DNA of 64,000 nucleotides from NCEH01 sp040049195. GTDB taxonomy: Bacteria > Pseudomonadota > Alphaproteobacteria > Rhizobiales > Xanthobacteraceae. Of the stretch, positions 29,398-38,080 are shown piece by piece. How positions within the stretch are numbered: the stretch's first letter is position 1; each line of letters starts with the position of its first letter. The stretch lies in assembly GCF_040049195.1 (NCBI RefSeq), contig NZ_JBDZDL010000008.1; one strand, written 5' to 3'. Made by a program: the position numbers and the translations under genes. Below the pieces are notes generated by a model. It did not search any database. It was not told the DNA's origin and worked only from the letters and a program-made list of their open reading frames with translations.

Positions 29398-29593
29398 GCG
29401 AACGGCCCCTCGCGCAAATGTGCGAAAATGGTATTTGAGGATGGCCTGAAGCTCAAGCTGAGCGGTGATTTTGCCGCATCGATTGGCATAAAGTTGCGGC
29501 AGTTCGCTCGCAAAATGAGCACCCTTCGCCCTGCCCACTTTTATGGCTCCCTTTTTCCCGCAACGTTTTCAGTGAGATGCCGGTGACCTAACG

Positions 29594-29610
29594 TTGGCAT
29601 GCATCTTGAA
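29594..29610 (+). promoter_or_regulatory. Possible sigma-54 promoter for the nrt-nas operon
   Basis: TTGGCATGCATCTTGAA matches the -24/-12 pattern TTGGCAC-N5-TTGCA with correct spacing (GG at 29596-29597, ten bases, then GA at 29608-29609). The -12 element reads GA instead of GC, a mismatch at an important base. It would start transcription near 29621, just before the two leader hairpins. The same bases also form part of a long inverted repeat (about 29592-29636). I saw no clear NtrC site. The intergenic stretch 29398-29773 also contains the ribosome binding site of the divergent amidohydrolase gene. Confidence 0.35.
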
Positions 29611-29624
29611 TGGATAAATTCCAG

Positions 29625-29646
29625 ATGCGGCCAATGATGTCCGTGT
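29625..29646 (+). promoter_or_regulatory. Leader hairpin P1 of an ANTAR (NasT) target
   Basis: ATGCGGCC and GTCCGTGT pair around the six-base loop AATGAT (29633-29638). The stem has one C-T mismatch and two G-T pairs. The loop has A at position 1 and G at position 4, the pattern known for ANTAR-binding hexaloops. It is the first of two such hairpins before a terminator, 128 bases upstream of the nrtA start. Confidence 0.65.
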
Positions 29647-29656
29647 CGCAAAATTC

Positions 29657-29672
29657 GTCCCACTGCAGGGAC
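29657..29672 (+). promoter_or_regulatory. Leader hairpin P2 of an ANTAR (NasT) target
   Basis: GTCCC (29657-29661) and GGGAC (29668-29672) form a perfect stem around the hexaloop ACTGCA, again with A1 and G4. It is ten bases after P1 and seven bases before the terminator stem. Binding of dimeric NasT to P1 and P2 would be expected to favour read-through into nrtA. Confidence 0.75.
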
Positions 29673-29679
29673 CTTCAGC

Positions 29680-29731
29680 AAAGCCGCTGACACCGATGGC
29701 ACCACGCCGTCGTGTTGTCTGCGGCTTTTTT
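29680..29731 (+). terminator. Leader terminator of the nitrate operon (antitermination site)
   Basis: AAAGCCGC (29680-29687) pairs with GCGGCTTT (29721-29728). The stem continues inward through GACA/TGTC and GATGGC/GCCGTC to the loop ACCAC (29701-29705), and a run of six T ends it (29726-29731). It lies in the untranslated leader 42 bases before nrtA, so it must be bypassed for the operon to be expressed. With the two upstream hexaloop hairpins it forms a complete ANTAR-type attenuator. Confidence 0.88.
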
Positions 29732-29773
29732 CATTTCTGCGCCTTGTCCGATGCCGACCAGAGGGGAACAAGA

Positions 29774-31132
29774 ATGACCGAGTTTTCGACCACCCGGCCC
29801 GGCCAGCCCGCCGCCCGACAGGACGATCAGCCCGCCTCTCCGGCGCGCCGCTCGCTGCTGAAGAGCAGCGCGGCCGCCCTGGGTGCGGCGGCGCTGTTCG
29901 ACGCGGTGCGCATGACCTTCCCGGGCGGCGTGCCCTCCGCCCATGCGGCCGCGCCGGAAACCACCAAGGCGGTGCTTGGCTATATCGCGCTGATGGATGC
30001 CTCGCCTTTGGTGATCGCCAAGGAGAAGGGGCTGTTCGCGAAATATGGCGTGCCCGATGTCGACGTGGTCAAGCAGGCCTCCTGGGGCGCGACTCGCGAC
30101 AATCTCGTGCTCGGCGGCGCAGCCAACGGCATCGACGGCGCGCACATCCTCTCGCCCATGCCCTATCTCATCTCCACCGGCAAGGTGACGCAAAACAACG
30201 CGCCCACGCCCATGTACATCCTGGCGCGCCTCAATCTGGATGCGCAGGCGATCTCGGTGTCCAACGAATACAAGGACCTCGGGGTCACCACCGATGCCTC
30301 TGCACTCAAGGCGGTATTCGCCAAGAAGAAAACCGAGGGCAAGGAAGTAAAGATCGCCATGACCTTCCCCGGTGGAACCCACGATCTGTGGATCCGCTAC
30401 TGGCTGGCCTCCGCCGGCATCGACCCGGACAAGGACGTCTCCACCATCGTCGTGCCGCCGCCCCAGATGGTGGCGAACATGAAGGTGGGCAACATGGACG
30501 CCTTCTGCGTGGGCGAGCCCTGGAACGAGCAGCTGGTCAACCAGGGCATCGGCTTCACCGCCTGCACCACGGGCGAGATCTGGAAGGAGCATCCCGAGAA
30601 GGCGCTCGGCATGCGCGCCGATTTCGTGGACAAGAATCCCAACACCACCAAGGCCATCGTGATGGCGGTGCTGGAAGCCCAGCAATGGTGCGACAAGATG
30701 GAGAACAAGCAGGAGCTGGCCGAGATCGTCGGCAAGCGCCAGTGGTTCAACGTCCCTGTCGCCGACATCATCGGCCGCCTGAAGGGCGACATCAATTACG
30801 GCAACGGCCGGGTCGTGAAGGGCTCCGACCAATACATGAAGTTCTGGAAGGACCATGCGTCCTATCCGTTCAAGAGCCACGATGCCTGGTTCATCACCGA
30901 GGACATCCGCTGGGGCAAGTTCGAGCCCTCGACCAACATCTCGGCGCTGGTGGACAAGGTGAACCGCGAGGACATCTGGCGCGCGGCCGCCAAGGAGCTG
31001 TCCGTCGCCTCGGCCGACATCCCCACATCGACCTCGCGCGGCGTCGAAACCTTCTTCGACGGCAAGAGCTTCGATCCGGCGAACCCGACCGCCTATCTCA
31101 AAAGCCTCGGCATCAAGCGCGTCGAGGTTTGA
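29774..31132 (+). CDS. nrtA: Nitrate ABC transporter substrate-binding protein
   Basis: This 452-residue periplasmic binding protein of the NrtA/CmpA family captures nitrate for import. A twin-arginine signal (ARRSLLKSSAAALGAA, about 34-49) shows export; mature similarity to NasS starts at VLGYIALMDASPLVIA. Conserved segments include DGAHILSPMPYLISTGK and GTHDLWIRYWLASAGIDPDKD. The ATG follows GAGGGGAACAAGA. It is the first gene of the nitrate operon and lies just after the leader terminator. A strong stem-loop separates it from nrtB. Confidence 0.93.
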   Translation: MTEFSTTRPGQPAARQDDQPASPARRSLLKSSAAALGAAALFDAVRMTFPGGVPSAHAAAPETTKAVLGYIALMDASPLVIAKEKGLFAKYGVPDVDVVKQASWGATRDNLVLGGAANGIDGAHILSPMPYLISTGKVTQNNAPTPMYILARLNLDAQAISVSNEYKDLGVTTDASALKAVFAKKKTEGKEVKIAMTFPGGTHDLWIRYWLASAGIDPDKDVSTIVVPPPQMVANMKVGNMDAFCVGEPWNEQLVNQGIGFTACTTGEIWKEHPEKALGMRADFVDKNPNTTKAIVMAVLEAQQWCDKMENKQELAEIVGKRQWFNVPVADIIGRLKGDINYGNGRVVKGSDQYMKFWKDHASYPFKSHDAWFITEDIRWGKFEPSTNISALVDKVNREDIWRAAAKELSVASADIPTSTSRGVETFFDGKSFDPANPTAYLKSLGIKRVEV

Positions 31133-31164
31133 GGTGGGCGAGGCGCACACAATCGCTCTGCGTG

Positions 31165-31191
31165 GCGTGCCCGGGCGTGTCCCGGGCACGC
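31165..31191 (+). repeat. Strong intercistronic stem-loop between nrtA and nrtB
   Basis: GCGTGCCCGGG (31165-31175) pairs perfectly with CCCGGGCACGC (31181-31191) around the loop CGTGT. No T run follows. Such hairpins after binding-protein genes commonly protect the upstream mRNA or partly stop transcription, so that more binding protein than permease is made. Confidence 0.6.
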
Positions 31192-31327
31192 ACGGGGTTC
31201 AGCCTGGAGGGCACAGCCGAGGTGCATGGGGCCGGGCGCGGGTGGCCGGCTCGCGCCCGGCCATGACGACATTCACAGGGCGCACCACCGGCGCCCTTTC
31301 ACCGACCGCCTAATGGAGCCTTCGCCC

Positions 31328-32218
31328 ATGTCCGTCACCGCTCTGAAAGAGGCCCCGAAAACGCCCCGGCGCCCGCCCGCCACCGTAGTGCGCCTCGCAA
31401 GGCCGAAGACCCCCGCCGCCGATCGCGCCCGCGCGGTGGTGCACGGGTTCGCCGTGAACGTCCTTCCGCCGCTGGTGATGACCGTGCTGCTGCTGCTCCT
31501 GTGGGAGCTGTTGTGCTCCGGGCCCGGCGCCACCTTGCCGCCGCCGAGCCGCATCTGGGCGGACAGCAAGGACCTGATCCTCGATCCGTTCTTCGTCGCC
31601 GGGCCGCAGGATATCGGCCTCGGCCTGCGGGTGCTGGTGTCGCTCCAGCGGGTGGCCGTGGGCTTCGGCCTCGCCGCCGTGGTGGGCGTGCTGATCGGCG
31701 CGGTGATCGGCCAGTCGATCTGGGCCATGCGCGGCCTCGACCCGATCTTCCAGATGCTGCGCACTGTGCCGCCGCTGGCCTGGCTGCCGCTGGCGCTGGC
31801 CGCCTTCCGCGACAGCAACCCCTCCGCCATCTTCGTGATCTTTATCACCGCCATCTGGCCGATCATCATCAATACGGCGGTGGGCATCCGCAATATCCCG
31901 CAGGATTATCGCAACGTGGCGCAAGTCCTGCGGCTGAACCAGATCGAATTCTTCTGGAAGATCATGCTGCCGTCGGCGGCGCCCTACATCTTCACCGGCC
32001 TGCGCATCGGCATCGGCCTGTCCTGGCTCGCCATCGTGGCGGCGGAAATGCTCACCGGCGGCGTCGGCATCGGCTTCTTCATCTGGGATGCGTGGAACTC
32101 TTCCCGCCTGCCCGACATCATCGTCGCCCTGGTCTACATCGGCGTCGTGGGCTTTGCCCTTGATCGCCTCGTCGCCGGCATCGCCGCTTTCGTCACCCGC
32201 GGCACCGCATCCGCCTGA
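31328..32218 (+). CDS. nrtB: Nitrate ABC transporter permease
   Basis: This 296-residue inner-membrane permease is of the BPD type. It has about six membrane segments and the EAA-like loop (QVLRLNQIEFFWKIMLPSAAP, about 201-221) that contacts the ATPase. A basic N-terminal stretch of about 40 residues precedes the first segment. The start ATG at 31328 has GGAG ten bases upstream; an ATG at 31313 is a weaker alternative. It belongs to the nitrate/taurine permease group. Confidence 0.93.
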   Translation: MSVTALKEAPKTPRRPPATVVRLARPKTPAADRARAVVHGFAVNVLPPLVMTVLLLLLWELLCSGPGATLPPPSRIWADSKDLILDPFFVAGPQDIGLGLRVLVSLQRVAVGFGLAAVVGVLIGAVIGQSIWAMRGLDPIFQMLRTVPPLAWLPLALAAFRDSNPSAIFVIFITAIWPIIINTAVGIRNIPQDYRNVAQVLRLNQIEFFWKIMLPSAAPYIFTGLRIGIGLSWLAIVAAEMLTGGVGIGFFIWDAWNSSRLPDIIVALVYIGVVGFALDRLVAGIAAFVTRGTASA

Positions 32219-32229
32219 GGAGGCTTCCC

Positions 32230-33024
32230 ATGACCGCCTATCTCGAACTCAGCCAGGTCGGCAAGACCTTCACCCGCGGCGCGGCGACCACGGAAGTTCT
32301 GCGTGACGTCTCGCTGGAAATCGCCAAGGGCGAATACATCTCCATCATCGGCCATTCCGGCTGCGGCAAGTCCACCTTGCTCAACATCGTCGCGGGCCTC
32401 ACCGGCGCCACCTCCGGCGGGGTCATCCTTGACGGGCGGGAGGTGAATGCGCCGGGCCCGGACCGCGCGGTCGTGTTCCAGAACCATTCCCTGCTGCCCT
32501 GGCTCACGGTCTACGACAATGTCCGCCTCGCGGTGGACAAGGTGTTCTCCGGCACCAAGACGCGGGCCGAGCGCGATGCATGGACCTTGCACAATCTCGA
32601 ACTGGTGCAGATGGTTCACGCCAAGGACAAGCGTCCGGGCGAAGTCTCCGGCGGCATGAAGCAGCGCGTCGGCATCGCCCGTGCGCTCTCCATGCAGCCC
32701 AAGGTGTTGCTGTTGGACGAGCCGTTCGGCGCGCTCGATGCGCTCACCCGCGCCCATCTGCAGGATAGCGTGATGCAGATCCATGCGGCGCTGGGCAACA
32801 CCATCCTCATGATCACCCACGACGTGGACGAGGCGGTGCTGCTGTCGGACCGCATCGTGATGATGACCAACGGCCCGTCCGCCCGCATCGGCGAGGTGCT
32901 CACGGTCGATCTCGCCCGTCCCCGCCGGCGGCTCGAGCTGGTGGCCAACCCCATCTATCTCAAGGCCCGCGAGGCGGTGCTGAAATTCCTCCACGAGCGG
33001 CATCGCTTCGTGGAAGCGGCCTGA
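32230..33024 (+). CDS. nrtC: Nitrate ABC transporter ATP-binding protein
   Basis: This 264-residue ABC ATPase energises nitrate import. It shows Walker A GHSGCGKST (about 40-48), signature SGGMKQRVGIARAL (about 139-152) and Walker B VLLLDEPFGALD (about 158-169), with the H-loop in LMITHDVDEA. It is a single-domain ATPase; the binding-protein-like extension of cyanobacterial NrtC is absent, so the name NrtD is equally defensible. It starts 11 bases after nrtB with GAGGAGG before the ATG. Confidence 0.93.
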   Translation: MTAYLELSQVGKTFTRGAATTEVLRDVSLEIAKGEYISIIGHSGCGKSTLLNIVAGLTGATSGGVILDGREVNAPGPDRAVVFQNHSLLPWLTVYDNVRLAVDKVFSGTKTRAERDAWTLHNLELVQMVHAKDKRPGEVSGGMKQRVGIARALSMQPKVLLLDEPFGALDALTRAHLQDSVMQIHAALGNTILMITHDVDEAVLLSDRIVMMTNGPSARIGEVLTVDLARPRRRLELVANPIYLKAREAVLKFLHERHRFVEAA

Positions 33025-33039
33025 GCGGAGGACGCGCCC

Positions 33040-33471
33040 ATGACCCCCGTCCAGATCGAGCTGATCCAGTCCTCCTTCGCCAAGGTGGCGCCCATCTCCG
33101 AGCAGGCGGCGGCGCTATTCTACGCCCGCCTGTTCGAAACCACCCCGCAGGTCAAGCCCTTGTTCAAGGGCGACATGAAGGAGCAGGGCCGCAAGCTGAT
33201 GGCGACGCTCGCTATCGTGGTGAAGGGCCTGACGAACCTGGAAGCGGTGGTGCCGGCGGCCCAGGCGCTGGCCAAGCGCCACGTGGCTTACGGCGTCGAG
33301 GCGGCCCATTATCCTCCCGTCGGCGCGGCTTTGCTTTGGACGCTGGAACAGGGCCTCGGCCCCGATTTCACGCCCGAGATGAAGGACGCCTGGAGCGAGG
33401 CCTATGGCCTGCTCTCCTCGGTCATGATCGCCGCTGCCGCAGACGCACCGACACCGGCTGCGGCTGAGTGA
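33040..33471 (+). CDS. Single-domain globin
   Basis: This 143-residue heme protein has the globin fold of flavohemoglobin heads (SSFAKVAPISEQAAALFYARLF, split over helices A-B). The proximal histidine is in AKRHVAYGV (about 85), and a PLFKGDMKEQGRKL segment covers the C-E region. The FAD/NAD reductase part of Hmp is absent. In nitrate clusters such globins are thought to bind nitric oxide released during nitrite reduction, using a separate reductase; that role is inferred here. It is 15 bases after nrtC and touches the next gene. Confidence 0.85.
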   Translation: MTPVQIELIQSSFAKVAPISEQAAALFYARLFETTPQVKPLFKGDMKEQGRKLMATLAIVVKGLTNLEAVVPAAQALAKRHVAYGVEAAHYPPVGAALLWTLEQGLGPDFTPEMKDAWSEAYGLLSSVMIAAAADAPTPAAAE

Positions 33472-33476
33472 CGATC

Positions 33477-34688
33477 ATGTCCGAGCAATTGGTCATCGTC
33501 GGAAACGGCATGGCGGCCGCCAAGCTCTGCGAGGAGCTGGCGCAGCGCGCGCTCGGCCGCTACGCGGTCGCGGTGATCGGGGCCGAGCCGCAGCTGGCCT
33601 ATAATCGGGTCCTGCTGTCCGACGTGCTCGCGGGCAAGATCGATGTCGCCGATGCGCAGCTGAAGCCGGCCGCCTGGTGGCGCGATCGCGGCGTCACGCT
33701 GCTCTACGGCAATCCCGCGACCGCCATCGACCGGCGCGAGAAAACCGTCGCCCTCGCGGACGGCAGCCGCCTGCCCTACCAGCACCTGGTGCTCGCCACG
33801 GGTTCGCATCCCATCCGCTTGCCGGTGCCGGGCATGGACCTGCCGGGCGTGCGCACCTTCCGCGATCTCGCGGACGTCGCCGCCCTGATGGACGCGGCGA
33901 AGCCCGGCACGCGGGCCGTGGTCATCGGCGGCGGCCTGCTGGGCCTGGAGGCGGCGGCCGGCATCGCCGGCGCGGGCGCCAAGACCACCCTTGTCCACCT
34001 GATGGACCGCCTCATGGAGCGCCAGCTCGACGCCCGCGCCGCCGCCCTGTTGCGCCAAGCCGTGGAAGCGCGTGGCATCGAGGTTCTGCTCGGCGCCTCG
34101 ACCGCACAGGTAGAGGGCGCCGACCATGTCACCGGCCTGCGCCTCGCCGACGGCCAGCTGATCCCGGCCGATCTGGTGGTCGTCTCCTGCGGCGTCAGGC
34201 CGAATGCCGATCTCGCCCGCGCCGCCAGGCTCGCCTGCAATCGGGGCGTGCTGGTGGACGATACTCTCACCACGGACGATCCAGCGATCCACGCCATGGG
34301 CGAATGCGCCGAGCATCGCGCCGCCGTCTATGGCCTCGTGGCGCCGGCCTATGAGCAGGCGCGCGTGCTCGCCCGCCGCTTCGCCGGGGAAGATGCGCTT
34401 TATGAAGGCAGCGCGGTCTCCACCAATCTCAAGGTTTCGGGCGTGCATGTCTTCTCGGCGGGCGACGTCACCGGCGGACCGGGCACGGAAGACATCGTGC
34501 TCACCGACCGCGCCCTCGGAATCTACCGCCGGCTGATCATCAAGGACGGGCTGCTGATCGGCGCCGTTCTCTACGGCGATACGGCCGACGGCCTGTTCTA
34601 TCTCGACCTGATCACGAACCGCACCCCCATCGCGGCCCTGCGCGCGGACCTCGCCTTCGGGCCGGCCCCGCGCGATGCCGCGGCTTGA
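33477..34688 (+). CDS. NAD(P)/FAD-dependent reductase, NirB N-terminal type
   Basis: This 403-residue pyridine-nucleotide disulfide-family reductase has FAD motif VIVGNGMAAAKLCEEL (about 6-21), NAD(P) motif VVIGGGLLGLEAAAG (about 148-162) and a second FAD segment VFSAGDVTGG (about 325). It corresponds to the FAD part of assimilatory nitrite reductase NirB, but the BFD, siroheme and Fe-S domains are missing. It may pass electrons to the nitrate reductase or reduce the globin. The ATG at 33477 is preferred; a GTG at 33468 overlapping the globin stop is possible. Confidence 0.85.
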   Translation: MSEQLVIVGNGMAAAKLCEELAQRALGRYAVAVIGAEPQLAYNRVLLSDVLAGKIDVADAQLKPAAWWRDRGVTLLYGNPATAIDRREKTVALADGSRLPYQHLVLATGSHPIRLPVPGMDLPGVRTFRDLADVAALMDAAKPGTRAVVIGGGLLGLEAAAGIAGAGAKTTLVHLMDRLMERQLDARAAALLRQAVEARGIEVLLGASTAQVEGADHVTGLRLADGQLIPADLVVVSCGVRPNADLARAARLACNRGVLVDDTLTTDDPAIHAMGECAEHRAAVYGLVAPAYEQARVLARRFAGEDALYEGSAVSTNLKVSGVHVFSAGDVTGGPGTEDIVLTDRALGIYRRLIIKDGLLIGAVLYGDTADGLFYLDLITNRTPIAALRADLAFGPAPRDAAA

Positions 34689-34699
34689 GGAGAAGAAAC

Positions 34700-36460
34700 A
34701 TGGGCGGCGATTTCACCATCGACCAGAAGCGCTACCTCGAAGGCTTCGTCTCCGGCGCCCAGGTGGCGCGCGTGGCGCGTGTCCCCGGCGGGGCCGCGCC
34801 CGCCGCCGAACCCACCGGCCCGGATGCCGCAAGCCTCGCAGCCATGGCCCGCACCGAGGCGGAGGGCAGGAAGCTCAGCCCGGAGGAGAAGGCCAAGCGC
34901 GAGGAAATGGGCCTCGACAGCTATGCCCGCATGAAGGACGCCGCCCAGGCGGGGGAATTCCCCAAGGGGCAGGATATCCTGCGCTGGAAATACAACGGCC
35001 TGTTCTATGTCGCCCCGGCGCAGGACAGCTTCATGTGCCGCCTGCGCATGCCCAACGGCATCCTCACCCATTGGCAGTTTCGCGGCATCGCCGATATCGC
35101 CCGCGACCACGGCGGTGGTTATTGCGACGTCACCACCCGCGCCAACCTGCAGATCCGCGAGATCCCCGCTGCCGACGGCGTGATCCTGCTGGAAAAGCTG
35201 GTGGACCTCGGCCTCACCGCCAAGGGATCGGGAGCCGATAACATCCGCAACGTCACCGGCACGCCCACCGCCGGCATCGACCCGCAGGAATTGTTGGACA
35301 CCCGCCCTTATGCACGGGAATGGCACCATTACATCCTCAACACCCGCGCCATGTATGGCCTGCCGCGCAAGTTCAACGTGGCGTTCGACGGGGCCGGGCG
35401 CATCGGCGCGCTGGAGGACACTAACGACATCGGCTTCCAGGCGGTGGAGGTGCGCGCAGGCTTCGGCGTCGAGCCGGGCGTATGGTTCCGCCTCGCGCTG
35501 GGCGGCATCACCGGCCATAAGGATTTCGCCCGCGACACCGGGGTGATCCTGGCGCCCAAGGACGCGACCCGGATCGCGGACGCCATCGTGCGCGTGTTCA
35601 TCGACAGCGGCGACCGCACCGACCGCAAGAAGGCGCGCCTCAAATATGTGCTCGACGCCTGGGGCTTCGAGAAATTCCTTCTCGCCGTTGAGGAAAAGCT
35701 CGGCCACCCGCTGCTGCGCATCCCCGCCGAAGCCGTTCTGCCGCGTCCGCAGGCCGACCGCATGGCCCATCTCGGCGTGCATCCGCAGAAGCAGGCGGGG
35801 CTGAACTGGATCGGCGTCGGACTGCCGGTCGGCCGCCTGACCGTGGCGCAGATGCATGCCATCGCCGACCTCGCCATGCGCCTCGGCGATGGCGACGTGC
35901 GCCTCACCGTGTGGCAGAATCTGTTGCTGTCCGGCATTCCCGACGCCCGTGTGGACGAGGCGAAATCCGCCATCGCGGGCATCGGCCTCACGGCGGAAGC
36001 GAGCGCGCTGCAGGCCGGCATCGTCGCCTGCACCGGCTCGAAGGGGTGCCGCTTCGCGGCCGCCGACACCAAGGGCACGGCGCGCGCCATCGGTGCCCAT
36101 TGCGGCCCGCGCGTCGCCTTGAGCGAGCCGGTGAACATCCATGTCACCGGCTGCCACAACAGCTGCGCCCAGCATTATATCGGCGACATCGGCCTCATCG
36201 GCGCGCGCGTCGCCCTGAATGACGAGGGCGACACGGTGGACGGCTATCACCTGCTGGTGGGCGGCGGGTTCGGCACCAAGGCCGCCATCGCGGAGGAATT
36301 GTTCCACGACGTGAAGGCGGAAGACGCGCCGCGCCTGGTCGAGAAGCTTCTTAAGACCTGGCTCGCCCATCGCGAGGCGGGCGAGCCGTTCGCGGCCTTC
36401 ACCCGCCGCATGGATGCGGAACAGCTGAAATCCCTCGTCGCTGCGGAGCCCGCGGAATGA
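34700..36460 (+). CDS. nirA: Siroheme nitrite reductase NirA
   Basis: This 586-residue enzyme performs six-electron reduction of nitrite to ammonium. It has the duplicated ferredoxin-like half-domains and siroheme/4Fe-4S domains. The cluster cysteines are in CTGSKGC (about 443-449) and CHNSC (about 485-489), so the cofactor site is complete. The type usually takes electrons from ferredoxin; here a CysJ-like partner is encoded next. A sulfite reductase is the alternative, but nasA and nrt neighbours argue for nitrite. GAGGAGAAGAAAC precedes the ATG. Confidence 0.93.
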   Translation: MGGDFTIDQKRYLEGFVSGAQVARVARVPGGAAPAAEPTGPDAASLAAMARTEAEGRKLSPEEKAKREEMGLDSYARMKDAAQAGEFPKGQDILRWKYNGLFYVAPAQDSFMCRLRMPNGILTHWQFRGIADIARDHGGGYCDVTTRANLQIREIPAADGVILLEKLVDLGLTAKGSGADNIRNVTGTPTAGIDPQELLDTRPYAREWHHYILNTRAMYGLPRKFNVAFDGAGRIGALEDTNDIGFQAVEVRAGFGVEPGVWFRLALGGITGHKDFARDTGVILAPKDATRIADAIVRVFIDSGDRTDRKKARLKYVLDAWGFEKFLLAVEEKLGHPLLRIPAEAVLPRPQADRMAHLGVHPQKQAGLNWIGVGLPVGRLTVAQMHAIADLAMRLGDGDVRLTVWQNLLLSGIPDARVDEAKSAIAGIGLTAEASALQAGIVACTGSKGCRFAAADTKGTARAIGAHCGPRVALSEPVNIHVTGCHNSCAQHYIGDIGLIGARVALNDEGDTVDGYHLLVGGGFGTKAAIAEELFHDVKAEDAPRLVEKLLKTWLAHREAGEPFAAFTRRMDAEQLKSLVAAEPAE

Positions 36461-38067
36461 CCCTCCAGACCCGCCCGCCCGTGGTGCCCTTCCTGCCGGA
36501 GAGCGCACCCTTCACCGCCGAGCAGCGCTCCTGGCTCAACGGCTTCTTTGCCGGCGTCTTCTCGTCCGACGTCGGCGCGACCAGCCTCTCCCCGTCCGAA
36601 AGCGCGGCCCTGCTCGGCGGCAACGCTCCGGCCGGCGAGGAGGATGACGGCGCGCCCTGGCACGACGCTTCCATGCCGCTCGACGAGCGCATGAAGCTGG
36701 CGGAAGGGCGGCCTTTGCCCCGCCGCATGATGGCGGCCATGGCGCAGCAGGATTGCGGCCAGTGCGGCTATCTGTGCGAAACCTATTCCAAGGCCATCGC
36801 GACGGGGGCGGAAACGAAGCTCAATCTGTGCGCGCCGGGCGGCAAGGAAACCTTGCGCATGCTCAAGCAGCTCGCCGCCGAGATGGACGGCGCCCCGGCC
36901 GCCCCGCCGGCAGATGCCGCGCCGGCGCAGCTTGCCGCCGCGCCGCTCTCGGCGCCCCTCGGGACGCGGGAAAATCCTGGCGAGGTGGTGTTCCTCGGCC
37001 GCTCGCGCCTGAACAAGGCCGGCTCGGAAAAGGAAACCTGGCACGTTGATTTCGACCTGACGGGCTCTGGGATCGAGTATCGCGTCGGCGACAGCTTCGG
37101 CCTGTTCCCCGTGAACGATCCGCCCCTGGTGGATGCGGTGCTGACGGCGCTCCATGCGCCCGCCGATTTCCCCATCAATGAGAAGACCCTGCACGACGTG
37201 CTGGCGCGGGAAGTGTGCCTCGGCGCGGCGCCGGACGCGCTGTTCCACCTCATTTCCTACATCACCGGCGGCGCGCGCAAGGCGAAGGCGAAGGCGCTCG
37301 CCGCGGGCGAGGACCCGGACGGGGATGCCGCGACTCTCGACGTGCTGGCGGCGCTGGAGAAATTCCCCGGCATCCGGCCCGACCCGGAAGCCTTTGTCGA
37401 ATGCCTGGAGCCGCTCCAGCCGCGCCTGTATTCCATCTCGTCGAGCCCGCTGGCGACCCCCGGCCGGCTCTCCCTGACCGTGGATGCGGTGCGCTACGCC
37501 ATCGGCTCCCGCACCCGCCATGGGGTGTGCTCCACCTTCCTCGGCGGGCGAGTGCCGGAAGGCACGCGGCTGAAGGCCTATATCCAGAAGGCGCACGGCT
37601 TCGCCTTGCCAGAAGATGCCTCCCGGGGCGTCATCATGGTGGGGCCGGGCACCGGCATCGCGCCGTTCCGCGCCTTCCTCCACGAGCGCATGGCGGCACG
37701 GGCGCCGGGCAAGAACTGGCTGTTCTTCGGCCACCAGCGGCGGGAGAGCGATTTCTTCTATGAAGAGGAATTGCAGGGCATGCAGGCGCACGGCTGCCTG
37801 ACCCGGCTGGAGACCGCATGGTCGCGCGACGGCGCCGAGAAGGTCTATGTGCAGGACCGCATCCGCGAGCATGGCGCGGAGCTTTGGGCGTGGCTCCAGG
37901 AGGGTGCGCATTTCTATATCTGCGGCGATGCCAAACGCATGGCGAAGGATGTGGAACTGGCCGTGGCTGATGTGGCGGCGCTCCACGGCGGCATGGACCT
38001 CGACAAGGCCCGCGCCTTCATCGCCGACCTGAAGAAGGCCGGCCGCTACCAGGCGGACGTTTACTGA
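36457..38067 (+). CDS. CysJ-like flavoprotein with N-terminal Fe-S motif
   Basis: This 536-residue reductase resembles the alpha subunit of sulfite reductase. The C-terminal FAD/NADPH module is complete: RLYSISSSP (about 326), GVCSTFLGG (about 354), GPGTGIAPFRAF (about 394-405) and YICGDAKRMAKDVE. In place of a flavodoxin domain the N-terminal part has a cysteine set CGQCGYLC followed by LNLCAPGG (about 101-130), likely a 4Fe-4S site. It probably feeds NADPH electrons to NirA or NasA. The start overlaps the nirA stop (ATGA), so the two are coupled. Confidence 0.88.
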   Translation: MTLQTRPPVVPFLPESAPFTAEQRSWLNGFFAGVFSSDVGATSLSPSESAALLGGNAPAGEEDDGAPWHDASMPLDERMKLAEGRPLPRRMMAAMAQQDCGQCGYLCETYSKAIATGAETKLNLCAPGGKETLRMLKQLAAEMDGAPAAPPADAAPAQLAAAPLSAPLGTRENPGEVVFLGRSRLNKAGSEKETWHVDFDLTGSGIEYRVGDSFGLFPVNDPPLVDAVLTALHAPADFPINEKTLHDVLAREVCLGAAPDALFHLISYITGGARKAKAKALAAGEDPDGDAATLDVLAALEKFPGIRPDPEAFVECLEPLQPRLYSISSSPLATPGRLSLTVDAVRYAIGSRTRHGVCSTFLGGRVPEGTRLKAYIQKAHGFALPEDASRGVIMVGPGTGIAPFRAFLHERMAARAPGKNWLFFGHQRRESDFFYEEELQGMQAHGCLTRLETAWSRDGAEKVYVQDRIREHGAELWAWLQEGAHFYICGDAKRMAKDVELAVADVAALHGGMDLDKARAFIADLKKAGRYQADVY

Positions 38068-38080
38068 GAGGGCGCCGGCC

